Assembly (NCBI GenBank): GCA_028871815.1
Contig: JAGWMJ010000001.1
Location: forward strand, 62,001 to 126,000
Reading direction: 5' to 3'
Length of the DNA stretch: 64,000 bases
Origin: Armatimonadota bacterium
GTDB lineage: Bacteria; Armatimonadota; Chthonomonadetes; Chthonomonadales; Chthonomonadaceae
The translations under genes and the position numbers were made by a program. The notes under the pieces are model-generated. The model had not been told where the DNA came from. It made no database searches and saw only the letters and a list, made by a program, of their open reading frames with translations. Shown here one piece after another: positions 25,598-35,137 of this stretch. Position 1 is the stretch's first letter. Every line of letters starts with the position of its first letter.

Positions 25598-27426
25598 GCC
25601 TTGCCGCTCAGCGGAATGCCCATGGCCGTCATCCAGGCGCGCAGAGAAGCGATGCGAGCGGCCGAGTCGTTCGGCAGCTGCAGCGGCCGCCCGCGTGCAT
25701 CGATGATCACGCCCACCGTTCCGCCCTTGACAGTCACTTTGAGCTCGCGGCCCTTACCGGCGCCCACGTCGAAGTTACGCGCAGGCGAGAGCAGCGCTTC
25801 ACGGCTGGCCGGCTCTCCCTCATCGCCGCTCTCGAAGCCGAGTGGCAATACCTGGATATCGCCGAAGTTGACTGCGTGCGCCGTACCATCGACGGTAACC
25901 GTGATGCAGTGCTCGCCTGCCTTGCCGACGCCCACCGGAGCGATACAGGCGCCGAGGTACACCAGGCAGTCGCGCTCAAAAACCTGGGTTGCGGCGTCGG
26001 GCTGGACGGTAGTCAGTACGCCGAGCTGCGGCATCATAAAGATGGAGTCGACGGTCAGCAGCGTAACGCCTTCGGGCTGGTACGCGTCCATCATCATCAA
26101 GGCGGCCTGCGCGCGGCGCGGCGCGTGGGAGAGAACTCCGCCGGAGCCGACAATCATATCCAGCTCCATCATGCGTACCAATGTCTGTCCCGAACCGGCC
26201 TGGCCGAAGATGTTGCCGATGTTCTTCTCTGTCGCCGTGCCGGTCAATCCCCGGGCCAGCGACTTATGGTGGTCAAACGCGAGGCGCAGCGCTTCGCGGC
26301 TTACCGCCTGTTCGATCTGCAGATCCGAGAGCTGCTGTGGGATGGTTGTCGGCCGGATCATCTTGTTGCGCAGCTGGTTACGGAGTTCCGCCTGCGATAC
26401 CTCGAACGGCAGCCAGCGATTGATATTGCCGGCGCCGGCTTCGGTAAGGACATTGCAGATGGAGTACGACATGCCAAGGTTGGCCGACACGGTCCTGTTG
26501 AATGTGCCGCCGAAAACCGAGAAGACGTCGGTGGTGGCGCCGCCGATATCCACGCCGAGGACGTTCATTTCACGCTGACGGGCAATCGTCTCCATGATCT
26601 TGCCGACAGCGTTGGGGGTCGACATGATGCCGGAGCTTGTCCAGCCCGACAGCTTGCTGTAGCCGGGCGCCTGCTGCATGACGTGTTCCAGAAACAAATC
26701 GTGTATCGCCTCACGCGCAGGCAGCAGATTCTCGCGATCGAGCGTAGGCCGAAGGTTGTCAACCTGACGCAGCGCTACGCGCTCCTCCAGAAGCTCGTGC
26801 ACCGGCGCGTAGGCATCCCGATTGCCGGCGTAGATCACCGGCAGCTTCAGCCCGATGCCGAGCCGCGGTCTGGGATCGGCCGAGACCAGCATTTCGGCCA
26901 GCTCCACAAGGTGGTTGACCGTGCCGCCATCGGTGCCGCCGGACATCAGAATCATGTCGGGCCGGAGCTGTCGTAACCGCTCGACGCGCTGGTACTCCTT
27001 ACGCCCATCGTCAACGGCAATCACGTCGATGATGATGGCTCCGGCGCCAAGGGCTGCCCGCTGGGCGCTCTCTGCGCTCATCGCTTTGACCACACCGGCC
27101 ACGGTCATCTGCAGTCCGCCGCCGGCGCTGGATGTGGACAGGTAGAGGTCCACGCCGCTGCCATCTGCCGCCATCGGCGTTGTGGGCTTGCCATCGCTGC
27201 CCAGCAGCTTGCGTCCGCTGAGCTCCTCAACTTCCCGCACCGCATTCACCACGCCTACCGTCACATCATCAAAAGGGGCTTCAACGGTCGTTGGCGCCTC
27301 GCCGCGGACCGCCAGGCGATATCCACCGTCAGGCTGCTGCAGGATAAGGATCGCCTTGGTGGTTGTACTGCCACAATCGGTGGCCAGAATGGAGCGGACC
27401 GGTGCGCCGGATGAAGGTTGACTCAT
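25594..27426 (-). CDS. GlmL/MutL-like ATPase (glutamate mutase chaperone family, ASKHA fold)
   Basis: 610 aa. The phosphate-1 loop ATDCGSTTTKAIL near residue 15 and a second LGVDIGGATTDVFSVFGG near residue 290 mark an actin/Hsp70-like ATPase. The blocks LYLSTSSAGGGLQM, DMILMSGGTDGG, LPVIYAGNRDA and NAVGKIMETIA match MutL_2, the glutamate mutase reactivating factor GlmL. No glutamate mutase subunits (GlmS/GlmE) and no B12 enzyme are in the window, so its client may be something else. It heads a four-gene operon. An extended -10 promoter lies about 60 bases upstream. Confidence 0.85.
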   Translation of the reverse strand: MSQPSSGAPVRSILATDCGSTTTKAILILQQPDGGYRLAVRGEAPTTVEAPFDDVTVGVVNAVREVEELSGRKLLGSDGKPTTPMAADGSGVDLYLSTSSAGGGLQMTVAGVVKAMSAESAQRAALGAGAIIIDVIAVDDGRKEYQRVERLRQLRPDMILMSGGTDGGTVNHLVELAEMLVSADPRPRLGIGLKLPVIYAGNRDAYAPVHELLEERVALRQVDNLRPTLDRENLLPAREAIHDLFLEHVMQQAPGYSKLSGWTSSGIMSTPNAVGKIMETIARQREMNVLGVDIGGATTDVFSVFGGTFNRTVSANLGMSYSICNVLTEAGAGNINRWLPFEVSQAELRNQLRNKMIRPTTIPQQLSDLQIEQAVSREALRLAFDHHKSLARGLTGTATEKNIGNIFGQAGSGQTLVRMMELDMIVGSGGVLSHAPRRAQAALMMMDAYQPEGVTLLTVDSIFMMPQLGVLTTVQPDAATQVFERDCLVYLGACIAPVGVGKAGEHCITVTVDGTAHAVNFGDIQVLPLGFESGDEGEPASREALLSPARNFDVGAGKGRELKVTVKGGTVGVIIDARGRPLQLPNDSAARIASLRAWMTAMGIPLSGKA

Positions 27427-28138
27427 AGGGGGTAAAGGTGCGTAACGGGAGTAAGCGCAAGCCGTGGTTCAGGCTAAGCGGGATATTTTAGCACAGGCCG
27501 CAACCGTACGTCCGTACCCTTGCGTTGCCTCGCCGAAAACCTGACCGGCGTGGAATCGCTGCCTCACTTATCAACGTGACCGGCGGCCCAAAAGTTTGCC
27601 TGCTTTCGGAAAGAGGCCTACCGGCGCCAGCCTGCAGCGACACCGTACCGAGGGTCATGGAATTACCCGCTGGATTCTGCGGGGCGAGGTGCTTGAGGAG
27701 AAACGCAACCGGCCGGCCTCCACAGATACGCGGCGGCGGATACTCGTCGTAAAGGGGCGTTGCTGAAATCGGCAAACAGCGAAGGGGAGCTGGGCTCAAG
27801 GCTGGGATATCTTAGCCGCTGTGGCTTTCCGGCTCTTCGACGCTCAGATTCCCACGTGAACCGAAACGCATCCAATCGCTCGGCCAGGGCGCCCTATCAT
27901 CACCGGCAGGCCGGATCTCTATGGAACCTCAAGGGCAGTTCCTGCGTCGGAAGACGTGCGGCGCGGTACCGGCAAAGATTGTAGGAGGAATCCTGCATTC
28001 CGGCGTCGCACTACTCCATCCCCGCTGGTGTGCGGGCAAGCAATCGCCGCACGGTTGCACGGGGTGGCAGCGTGCCGGAACATACACTATACCGGCGTGC
28101 GCGTGACGCATCGGATCGCGGCGCGGTTGGGGAGCAGT
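27427..28138. other. Long divergent intergenic region
   Basis: About 710 bases between the divergent GlmL-like operon and a sigma-factor gene. Apart from the minus-strand promoter at 27485-27493 I see no convincing gene. Short frames on both strands have no ribosome sites and no family likeness. The sigma-factor frame stays open back to 27956, but that part looks untranslated. A region this long could hold the regulatory sites for both transcripts or an unrecognised small RNA. Confidence 0.4.
27485..27493 (-). promoter_or_regulatory. Extended -10 promoter for the GlmL-like operon
   Basis: On the minus strand the bases read TGCTAAAAT: an extended -10 (TGn) directly before TAAAAT. Transcription would begin near 27478, giving a leader of about 50 bases. 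No good -35 box is seen, as allowed for extended -10 promoters. Confidence 0.4.
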
Positions 28139-29107
28139 ATGCCCGCAGCATTGGAATCAAAAACGAAAACGGACCGGCGCGTACCGCGTCTCAAATCGAA
28201 ATCAGCGCCGGCAGCTGAATCGTCTGCGCACGCCGGACGCACCACGCCCGAGCCGGAGCCGGCGGAACTCGAGGACTGCGCGCAGGCATGGCTCCGGCGA
28301 GCCGGGCGCGTTCCTCTGCTCACGCATGCTCAGGAGATCGACCTGGCTGCGCGACTCGAGGCGGCAACCACGCCTCGCGCGGCTGCCGCGGCGCGTGACG
28401 CGATGGTGCTGGCAAATCTTCGGATGGTAGCTTCCGTAGCCCGCAAATACCTGGGACACGGTCTACCGCTCGAAGACCTGATGCAGGAAGGCATTATCGG
28501 CCTGATGCGAGCGGTGGAGAGATTTGATTACCGCAAAGGCTACCGGTTCAGCACGTACGCCATCTGGTGGATCCGCAGAAGCATCACGAGGGCAATCGCC
28601 GACCAATCGCGCGTGATCCGTCTGCCGGTTCACGTGACCGATACGCTTTGCCGCATGAACCGCGTACGCACGGAACTCCGCGAAAGGACTGGACGGCCAC
28701 CGTCGCGCGCAGAGATCGCCGACGCCCTGGGCATGACCGAGGAGAAGGTGAACGAGCTGCTGCGCAACACGGTTCAGCCACTCTCACTCGAGATGCCTGT
28801 CGGCGAAGAAGGCGAAGGGCGTCTGGCGGACCTGATTCCCGCCCCGGACACGAGTAACCCTGCTATGGCGAGCAATGCGCTGGCGCTGAAGGATGAGATA
28901 AGCGCAGTACTCAGCGACCTGAGTGACCGGGAACGCGACGTCATTGAGCTCCGGTACGGACTGCGTGGCGAGCGTCCGCATACTCTGGAGGAAGTTGGAC
29001 AAGCGCTTGAGGTTACCCGTGAGCGCGTCCGTCAGATTGAGCACCTTGCCCTGAACAAGATGCGCCGGCGAAACAAGGGCCGCAACCTCCACGAATTGTT
29101 GGCTTGA
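28139..29107 (+). CDS. RNA polymerase sigma-70 family factor, group 2 (RpoD/SigA-like)
   Basis: 322 aa from an ATG with GGGGAG four bases upstream; the frame is open further back but has no site and no conserved residues. A basic linker precedes region 1.2 ([16 protein letters not shown]). Region 2 is classical ([70 protein letters not shown]). Region 4 ([38 protein letters not shown]) closes it. The -10 reading helix is close to the primary sigma consensus, so it should use ordinary TATAAT promoters. It lacks the long region 1.1/non-conserved insert of a full RpoD, so it is probably an alternative factor. Confidence 0.93.
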   Translation: MPAALESKTKTDRRVPRLKSKSAPAAESSAHAGRTTPEPEPAELEDCAQAWLRRAGRVPLLTHAQEIDLAARLEAATTPRAAAAARDAMVLANLRMVASVARKYLGHGLPLEDLMQEGIIGLMRAVERFDYRKGYRFSTYAIWWIRRSITRAIADQSRVIRLPVHVTDTLCRMNRVRTELRERTGRPPSRAEIADALGMTEEKVNELLRNTVQPLSLEMPVGEEGEGRLADLIPAPDTSNPAMASNALALKDEISAVLSDLSDRERDVIELRYGLRGERPHTLEEVGQALEVTRERVRQIEHLALNKMRRRNKGRNLHELLA

Positions 29108-29246
29108 GCGCTCGCGGCTGCGCCGCGACACAGGCACGCTTGTAACGGCTTCGAGGCCGTTCACACGGGGTTCCTGAGGCTCGTCAAAGCGCCGGCCGGC
29201 CGTATGGCGCGGCGGTTCGCTTCAGAGTAACCGCCTACCGGCAAGG

Positions 29247-29252
29247 TATAAT
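29247..29252 (+). promoter_or_regulatory. Perfect -10 box upstream of hisG
   Basis: TATAAT at 29247-29252 sits only 14 bases before the first hisG ATG (29266). Transcription would start near 29259, so that ATG would have a leader of about six bases. No clear -35 box is seen (TTCAGA lies 20 bases upstream). Confidence 0.45.
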
Positions 29253-29265
29253 TCCCGGTGCGCGC

Positions 29266-30216
29266 ATGGCTGACCCGGAATGTTGCACCCCGGGAGTCCG
29301 CGCCGGTTCACGTCTCAACCTGGCCCCTATTCACATCGTGAGTTCCATCCTCAAGCTCGGTATACCCAAAGGCAGCCTTCAGGAAGCCACCTTCGCGCTC
29401 TTCAAGCGCGCCGGCTTCGAGCTGCGCATGAGCAGCGGTCGCAGTTACCACCCTACGGTAAACGATCCCGAGCTGGAGCCGGTGCTGATTCGCCCGCAGG
29501 AGATACCGCGGTACGTTCAGGAAGGGATTCTGGATGCCGGCATAACAGGCAAAGACTGGATCGACGACAACGGCGCCGACGTACATGAAGTGGTTGAACT
29601 GGCCTACTCCAAAGCCACACACAATCCCATCCGTATTGTGCTGGCGGCGCCTGCAGATGGCGACGTCCACAGCGTGAAGGAGCTGGAGGGCCGGCGTATC
29701 GCCACCGAGTACGTTCGCCTTACGCAGCGGTATCTGGACGAGCATGGAGTGAGCGCGCACGTAGAGTTCTCGTGGGGCGCGTGTGAAGTCAAAACACCGA
29801 CGCTGGTGGACGCCATCGTAGTGAACACCGAAACCGGGAGCAGCCTTCGTGCGCACAACTTGAAGATCGTGGATACGCTGCTCATCTCAACCACGAGACT
29901 GGTTGCCAACCGCAATGCGTGGGACGAGCCGTGGAAGCGTACCAAGCTGGAGAATATGGCGATGCTGCTGCGCGGCGCGCTGAACGCGGACGAACTGGTC
30001 GGATTGAAGATGAATGTGGTCAAGACCAACCTGGCGGCGGTCACGCAGCTTTTACCGGCCCTTAAGAAGCCGACCATCGCGCACCTCTCAGATGACGAAT
30101 GGCTTGCGCTTGAGATCATCGTGGCTCAGAGTACCGTGAGGGAGCTGCTGCCGCAGCTGAAGCGCGCCGGAGCCGAAGGCATCGTGGAGTACCCGCTTAA
30201 CAAGGTGGTCTACTGA
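29266..30216 (+). CDS. hisG: ATP phosphoribosyltransferase, long form
   Basis: Catalyses the first step of histidine synthesis, joining ATP and PRPP, and is normally feedback-inhibited by histidine. Recognised by LKLGIPKGSLQEATFALFKRAGF, the LIRPQEIPRYVQEGILDAGITGKDW block, and VDAIVVNTETGSSLRAHNL in the PRPP site. The C-terminal 90 residues form the regulatory domain of the long form (IVAQSTVRELLPQLKRAGAEGIVEYPLNKVVY). Two starts are possible: ATG 29266, near-leaderless from the TATAAT box, or GTG 29338, which gives the usual family N-terminus (292 aa). Neither has a good ribosome site. No other his genes are nearby. Confidence 0.93.
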   Translation: MADPECCTPGVRAGSRLNLAPIHIVSSILKLGIPKGSLQEATFALFKRAGFELRMSSGRSYHPTVNDPELEPVLIRPQEIPRYVQEGILDAGITGKDWIDDNGADVHEVVELAYSKATHNPIRIVLAAPADGDVHSVKELEGRRIATEYVRLTQRYLDEHGVSAHVEFSWGACEVKTPTLVDAIVVNTETGSSLRAHNLKIVDTLLISTTRLVANRNAWDEPWKRTKLENMAMLLRGALNADELVGLKMNVVKTNLAAVTQLLPALKKPTIAHLSDDEWLALEIIVAQSTVRELLPQLKRAGAEGIVEYPLNKVVY

Positions 30217-30242
30217 ATGAGGCGCCGAGACCGGGCGCAGCG

Positions 30243-30869
30243 ATGATCGCACAGATCACCGGTCGCGTGGTTAATGCCGACGGCGCCCTGCTGGTCGTGG
30301 AGGTTCAGGGTATCGGGTACGCCGTTCAGGTTCCATCCGGCGCGGCAGCATCGCCCCCAGCGGAAGGCGACACCGTTACGCTCTTCACACATCTGGCGCT
30401 GAGCCCGAATACGATGGACATCGCGCTTTACGGCTTCAACTCTTCCGCAGATCTGCGTGCGTTCAAGCTTCTCATCTCCACGTCCGGCGTTGGCCCGCGA
30501 GTGGCACTGGGCATCCTCGGCGCTCTTTCGGTGGATGAGCTTGCCGACGCGCTGCATACCAACGATATACGGACGATCACTGCGGCGCCCGGTGTGGGGC
30601 CCAAGCTGGCGCAGAGGATGTGCCTCGAACTTGGCGACAAGATGGCAGAGCAGGCCATCGAGACGCGATTGTCTGCCGGAGGGCCGCTGCGAGGCGCTTC
30701 CGCATCCAATGCGATGCGGGAGGACGTGGTGGAGGCCCTGGTGAGTTTGGGTTACAACCGGATCGACGCACGGCGAGCGGCCGATCTGGCGCTTTCAAGT
30801 ACCGAGGAAGGCACAGGCGCCGGGCCACTGGTCGCGGCGGCACTGGCTACGCTCTCGGCAGCACACTAG
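30243..30869 (+). CDS. ruvA: Holliday junction branch migration protein RuvA
   Basis: 208 aa DNA-binding subunit that loads the RuvB motor onto Holliday junctions. Domain I opens with MIAQITGRVV. Domain II carries the paired helix-hairpin-helix motifs (LISTSGVGPRVALGILG and ITAAPGVGPKLAQRMCLEL). Domain III (EDVVEALVSLGYNRIDARRAADLAL) is the RuvB-binding three-helix bundle. It follows hisG by 26 bases. RuvB and RuvC are not adjacent, which is common outside Proteobacteria. Confidence 0.96.
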   Translation: MIAQITGRVVNADGALLVVEVQGIGYAVQVPSGAAASPPAEGDTVTLFTHLALSPNTMDIALYGFNSSADLRAFKLLISTSGVGPRVALGILGALSVDELADALHTNDIRTITAAPGVGPKLAQRMCLELGDKMAEQAIETRLSAGGPLRGASASNAMREDVVEALVSLGYNRIDARRAADLALSSTEEGTGAGPLVAAALATLSAAH

Positions 30870-30918
30870 TGGACTACCAGGCAAATAACGCAGCAGCGCA
30901 AAGAGTGAAAGGTACCCA

Positions 30919-32937
30919 ATGAGCCGTAACGTCCAGGTCGACGATTTTGCACGCATCGCAATGGTCGGTGATCCGCAGGTTTCACCGGATGGCAGCCGGT
31001 ATGCATGCGTCGTGACGCGCGTCAACCTCCCGAAGAACAAGTACACCAGCCAGATCTACGTCGGGATGGTGCACGGCGATGAACCGCAGCCCTGGACCAA
31101 TTCCGAGTCGAATGCCTCTTCGCCAAGATGGTCGCCGGACGGGACGCGGTTGGCATTCACATCGGACCGCGCGAAACCACTCAGCCAGATCTACCTCATG
31201 GCGGCCCATGGCGGCGAGGCGCGAGCACTGACATCGCTGGTCGACGAAGGAGCTATTACGGAACCGGTCTGGTCGCCGAACGGCGCTCAGATCGCGTTCC
31301 TGTTCCGCGCCACGCCGGCGTCCTCCACTACAAAAGCGGTTGAGGAACGTAAGGAGAAGGAGCTTCCGTCGCCTGTCAGGCGCCACACTCGCCTGAGTTA
31401 CCGTGAGGATGGTTTTGGCTACTACGACGATTCGTACTGGCAGATCTGGACGGCCGATGCGCGAACCGGCGAAGCGCGGGCGTTGACCGAGGGTCCATTC
31501 AACTGCGGCCCGCCGGTTTGGTCGCCCGACAGCGCCAGGCTGGCATTCATCTCCGACCGGCGTGAGGATTGCGACATTCCACCGGGGCGTGACGAGATAT
31601 GGCTGCTGAGCATTGAGACCAGGGAGCTGACCAGGATCGAGAGTCGCGAAGGCTGGAAAAACAGCCTGGCGTGGTCGCCGGATGGCGAGCGCTTCGCGTG
31701 GATATCCGATTCCAACCCCGATGAGCAATGGGGCGGACAGAACGAACGCCTGTACGTGCAGGATGCCCGGGGCGGGCCGGCGACCGACCTGACAGCGAAC
31801 TGTGACATCGCAATGGGGCATCTGACTCTTTCGGATGTGCATGCAGTGGGCAGCGGGCTCGTGTGGTCACCGGATTCTCGATCCATTTATGGCGCGATGA
31901 GTTCGTTTGGTGATACGGTCCTCGCTGTACTGCCGGCACAGGACGCTAACGGCACAATTGCAACACTGACACCGCCGAAGCATGAGATGGGCGGCTTCAG
32001 CCTTTCTGCCGACGGCCTCGTGCTGGCCGTAACGCTGGGCACATCCACAATGCCGCACGAGTTGTACATCGCCTCTCGCGAGGGCACGGGCCAGCCACCC
32101 TGGCAGAGGCGTTCCAACTTCAACGCCGCGTGGCTGACAGAGGTGCAGGTACCGGAGCCGCGAGCCGTCGAGATCACCAGCGGCGGCGGCGAGGTGACTG
32201 TGCATGGATGGCTCATCCCACCGGCAGATGCGGAGGCCGGCAGACGATACCCGCTGATCCTGTACGTTCACGGCGGGCCGCATCTGCAGTACGGCAACAC
32301 GCTTTTCCATGAACTTCAGTGGCTGGCGGCCGAAGGTTATGGAGTGCTCTTTACCAATCCACGTGGAAGCAAGGGCTATGGCGAGAAGCACACGCTGGCC
32401 ATTCGCGGCAACTGGGGCGAGGCCGATTACGAAGACGTTATGGCGGCTGCGGACTTTGCCGCCGCTCAACCCTGGGTGGATCGAGAGCGGATGGCGATAA
32501 TGGGCGGATCCTACGGTGGGTTTATGACGGCGTGGGCAATCGGGCAGACGTCGCGATTCCGTTGCGCGATTGCCGACCGGCTGGTCTCCAACCTCGTCAG
32601 CATGTCGGGAACGACGGACTTCGCCTGGAGCCACGGCACCAGCTGGCGCGGCAACAGCTGGAGCGAGCCGCAGGATCTTCAGCGATGTTCGCCGTTGACC
32701 TATGCCGGCAGCGTCACCACACCGGTGCTGATCATCCACAGCGACGGAGACCTGCGGTGCCCGGTTGGGCAGGCAGAAGAGTATTTTGAAGCGCTTCGAC
32801 TCCAGCGAAAAACGGTGGAGTTCATACGCTATCCGGCCGAAACCTCGCACGGCCTGTCCAGAAATGGTCCACCGAACCTGCGCCTGGACCGGCTCAGGCA
32901 GAACCTGCGCTGGCTGGACCGATGGCTTCGGGACTGA
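30919..32937 (+). CDS. S9 family peptidase (acylaminoacyl-peptidase/prolyl oligopeptidase type)
   Basis: 672 aa. The first about 400 residues form a beta-propeller of TolB/WD40-like blades (SPRWSPDGTRLAFTSDR, PVWSPNGAQIAF, LAWSPDGERFAW). The C-terminal alpha/beta-hydrolase holds the triad Ser531 (GGSYGGFM), Asp611 (HSDGDLRCP) and His644 (TSHGLSRNG). It should cleave short peptides, with the propeller filtering substrate size. There is no signal peptide, so it is cytoplasmic. It starts 49 bases after ruvA. The family includes dipeptidyl peptidases and acylaminoacyl peptidases, and specificity is not readable. Confidence 0.94.
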   Translation: MSRNVQVDDFARIAMVGDPQVSPDGSRYACVVTRVNLPKNKYTSQIYVGMVHGDEPQPWTNSESNASSPRWSPDGTRLAFTSDRAKPLSQIYLMAAHGGEARALTSLVDEGAITEPVWSPNGAQIAFLFRATPASSTTKAVEERKEKELPSPVRRHTRLSYREDGFGYYDDSYWQIWTADARTGEARALTEGPFNCGPPVWSPDSARLAFISDRREDCDIPPGRDEIWLLSIETRELTRIESREGWKNSLAWSPDGERFAWISDSNPDEQWGGQNERLYVQDARGGPATDLTANCDIAMGHLTLSDVHAVGSGLVWSPDSRSIYGAMSSFGDTVLAVLPAQDANGTIATLTPPKHEMGGFSLSADGLVLAVTLGTSTMPHELYIASREGTGQPPWQRRSNFNAAWLTEVQVPEPRAVEITSGGGEVTVHGWLIPPADAEAGRRYPLILYVHGGPHLQYGNTLFHELQWLAAEGYGVLFTNPRGSKGYGEKHTLAIRGNWGEADYEDVMAAADFAAAQPWVDRERMAIMGGSYGGFMTAWAIGQTSRFRCAIADRLVSNLVSMSGTTDFAWSHGTSWRGNSWSEPQDLQRCSPLTYAGSVTTPVLIIHSDGDLRCPVGQAEEYFEALRLQRKTVEFIRYPAETSHGLSRNGPPNLRLDRLRQNLRWLDRWLRD

Positions 32938-32986
32938 TGCGCGGCGCACCCCGCCATCGGCCGATTCGTGACGGGCAAAGGGCCGG

Positions 32987-33979
32987 ATGAGCGTTCGCGT
33001 TGCGCGCCGGCGGTACGAGGAGATCGTGCGCGGCTTCAGCCGGGCACATGTGCTGGTGGTTGGCGACGTGATGATCGACGAATACCTGATGGGCTCCGCG
33101 CGGCGGATTTCGCCGGAGGGACCCGTCATGATCGTGGATGTTCACACCGACGACTTCAAGCCGGGTGGCGCGGCAAACGTGGTGAACAACCTGCTTGCTC
33201 TCGGCTCCCGGGTTTCGGTTGCCGGTGCGATTGGCGACGATGAAATGGGTAAGCGGCTGAGATCGGACCTGGCCAGCCACGGCGCCGCTGTAGACGGGCT
33301 GATTGTGGACCCCGCACGGCCGACGACGCGGAAGACGCGGATTGTTGCGCAGCGTCAGCAGGTGCTCCGCGTGGACCGGGAGCATACGGTTCCGATCGGC
33401 GAGGCCATAGTATCCCAGCTGCTCCGGTTCAGCGGCGCCTGCCTTCCCCAGGCGGATGCCGCATTGATTTCGGATTACCGCAAGGGCGTTGTGACGCGCG
33501 ATGTGGCTTTGGGCGTGTGCGCACAGGCGAAGGGAGCGAACAAGCGCGTCATCGGGAATCCAAAGCCCGCCAGCGCCGCCTGGCTTGCCGGCGCCGACGT
33601 TTTGTCGCTGAACCAGGTGGAGGCCGAGGAGCTGGCGCGCGAGCCGATTCCGGAAGAGCCGACCGCGCTCCGCGAGTTCGGCGCCACTCTGCGGATGGCG
33701 CTGGATGTGGATACGCTGGTGGTAACGCGTGGCTCGCGCGGCCTGGCCTACTGGCGAAGCACCGGCGAGCACCGCGTTGTTGCCGCGCATCCCGTTGAGG
33801 TGTACGACGTTGCCGGAGCCGGAGACACGACGATCAGCGCGATGACCCTGGCGCTGGTGAGTGGCGCCACACACCTGGAGGCGGCCTTTATTGCGAATCA
33901 CGCCGGAGCGTGCGTCGTACGCAAGTCGGGCGTAGCCACCACAACGCCGGATGAATTGATCGAAGACTGGCAGCCCTGA
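32987..33979 (+). CDS. D-glycero-D-manno-heptose-7-phosphate kinase (RfaE domain I / HldA type)
   Basis: 330 aa PfkB-family sugar kinase. Family features include VLVVGDVMIDEYLMGSARRISPEGPV, KPGGAANVVNNLLALG, and the anion-hole block DVAGAGDTT with catalytic Asp near residue 274. The overall match is to the kinase half of HldE; the adenylyltransferase half is absent, as in split HldA systems. It would phosphorylate heptose-7-phosphate at C1. The gene lies 49 bases after the S9 peptidase and 3 bases before a GT9 glycosyltransferase, with gmhA next, so the context supports heptose metabolism. The matching HldC and phosphatase GmhB are not in view. Confidence 0.88.
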   Translation: MSVRVARRRYEEIVRGFSRAHVLVVGDVMIDEYLMGSARRISPEGPVMIVDVHTDDFKPGGAANVVNNLLALGSRVSVAGAIGDDEMGKRLRSDLASHGAAVDGLIVDPARPTTRKTRIVAQRQQVLRVDREHTVPIGEAIVSQLLRFSGACLPQADAALISDYRKGVVTRDVALGVCAQAKGANKRVIGNPKPASAAWLAGADVLSLNQVEAEELAREPIPEEPTALREFGATLRMALDVDTLVVTRGSRGLAYWRSTGEHRVVAAHPVEVYDVAGAGDTTISAMTLALVSGATHLEAAFIANHAGACVVRKSGVATTTPDELIEDWQP

Positions 33980-33982
33980 TTC

Positions 33983-35131
33983 GTGGCCACCGCGCCATCG
34001 TCACCACCTACAGCCGAAAGCAGCGCGCCCAATCTGCTCGATGGGCCGAGCCGGCTGACGCTTGCCATTTGCCCGGTGGGCATTGGCAACTTCATCATGG
34101 TTCTGCCGGCGCTGCGTTTGCTGAGCGATGCTATTGGCAGGCAGAACCTCTCGCTGCTTACGGTACGTGGCGCGGTGAGCGACCTAGCCAGGGCATCGGG
34201 CCTGTTTGACCAGGTCTATCTGTGGAGTCCCGAACGGGAGTCCTTGGCTGCCGGCATGCGCCTCGCCCTCCGCATGCGCCGGCGGCACTTCGCGCAATCG
34301 GTTTCGCTGTTTCCAACTGCCGACGCGCGATTTGCCCTCTACACGCGATTGGCCGGCGCGCCCGAACGCGTGGGCTTTGACTACGCCAACGTGCCGATTG
34401 CCCGGCGGCTGCAAACCTGGTCGGCGCCGGTAAACCTGATGGCGCACGATACCGACCAAAACTGCGACCTCGTGGAGCAGATACTGCGGCGCCCCGGTGG
34501 CGCGAACCGCCAGCTTGAGTTTCCGATACAGCCGGCGCATGCCCGGGAGGGCGAACTCCGGCAGACACGGTACTATGTGTGTCATCCCGGCTCCAGCACC
34601 CAACGGGGCATGGCCGAAAAGCGCCTCCCCGCTGCGGCTTTTGCCGACGTCATCACGCGATTGTGGCGCAGGTTCGGCATGGCCTGCGTTCTGGTGGGCG
34701 GACCGGAGGAGACCGAGACCCGATCCGCCATCACTGCTGCGGCGCCGGAAGCCACACTGGATATCCAGTCTGAGTCGTTTGCCGAACTAGCCGCTGTGGT
34801 TCAGAACGCGCGTTTCTACCTTGGCAATGACTCCGGCGTAATGCACATCGCAACAGCGCTCGGCCGGCGCGCTGCCGTATTCTTCGGACCTACCGATCCG
34901 CGGCGGAACGGACCATACAGCCAGGCGCGGGGTTCGCAGGCGCCGCTGGAACACCTGATCCTCCGGAATCCGGAGGCCAGCTGCTCGCCCTGTTGGTCGG
35001 CTAAAACGGTGGGCCGTAACCCTCCATGCATTTTCGCCGATACAAGGTGTCTGCAGCGGATGCCGATTGGGCGCATCTGGAGCGAACTTGAAGCCTGGGT
35101 GCAGCGTGGAGTTGATCAGGATGGATGGTAA
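33983..35131 (+). CDS. Glycosyltransferase family 9 (heptosyltransferase-like)
   Basis: 382 aa GT-B fold enzyme read from GTG. LAICPVGIGNFIMVLPALRLLSDAI is the GT9 N-terminal signature, and YLGNDSGVMHIATALGRRAAVFFGPTDPRRNGPY is the nucleotide-sugar site of ADP-heptose transferases. It should add a heptose, or related sugar, to a lipid-A core-like glycan at the inner membrane face. A short C-terminal cysteine cluster (CSPCW...CIFADTRCLQ) is also seen in heptosyltransferases of this branch. It sits between the heptose kinase and gmhA genes. Confidence 0.9.
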   Translation: MATAPSSPPTAESSAPNLLDGPSRLTLAICPVGIGNFIMVLPALRLLSDAIGRQNLSLLTVRGAVSDLARASGLFDQVYLWSPERESLAAGMRLALRMRRRHFAQSVSLFPTADARFALYTRLAGAPERVGFDYANVPIARRLQTWSAPVNLMAHDTDQNCDLVEQILRRPGGANRQLEFPIQPAHAREGELRQTRYYVCHPGSSTQRGMAEKRLPAAAFADVITRLWRRFGMACVLVGGPEETETRSAITAAAPEATLDIQSESFAELAAVVQNARFYLGNDSGVMHIATALGRRAAVFFGPTDPRRNGPYSQARGSQAPLEHLILRNPEASCSPCWSAKTVGRNPPCIFADTRCLQRMPIGRIWSELEAWVQRGVDQDGW

Positions 35132-35137
35132 CCAGCA

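Noticed and set aside
25405-26976. 523-codon forward frame opposite the GlmL-like and methyltransferase genes
   Set aside because: Opposite strand of conserved ATPase motifs; no independent evidence of translation.
27956-28138. N-terminal extension of the second sigma factor
   Set aside because: No ribosome site and no conserved residues; the ATG at 28139 has GGGGAG just upstream.
31867-33129. 420-codon reverse frame opposite the S9 peptidase
   Set aside because: It covers the catalytic hydrolase domain on the other strand and has no motif of its own.
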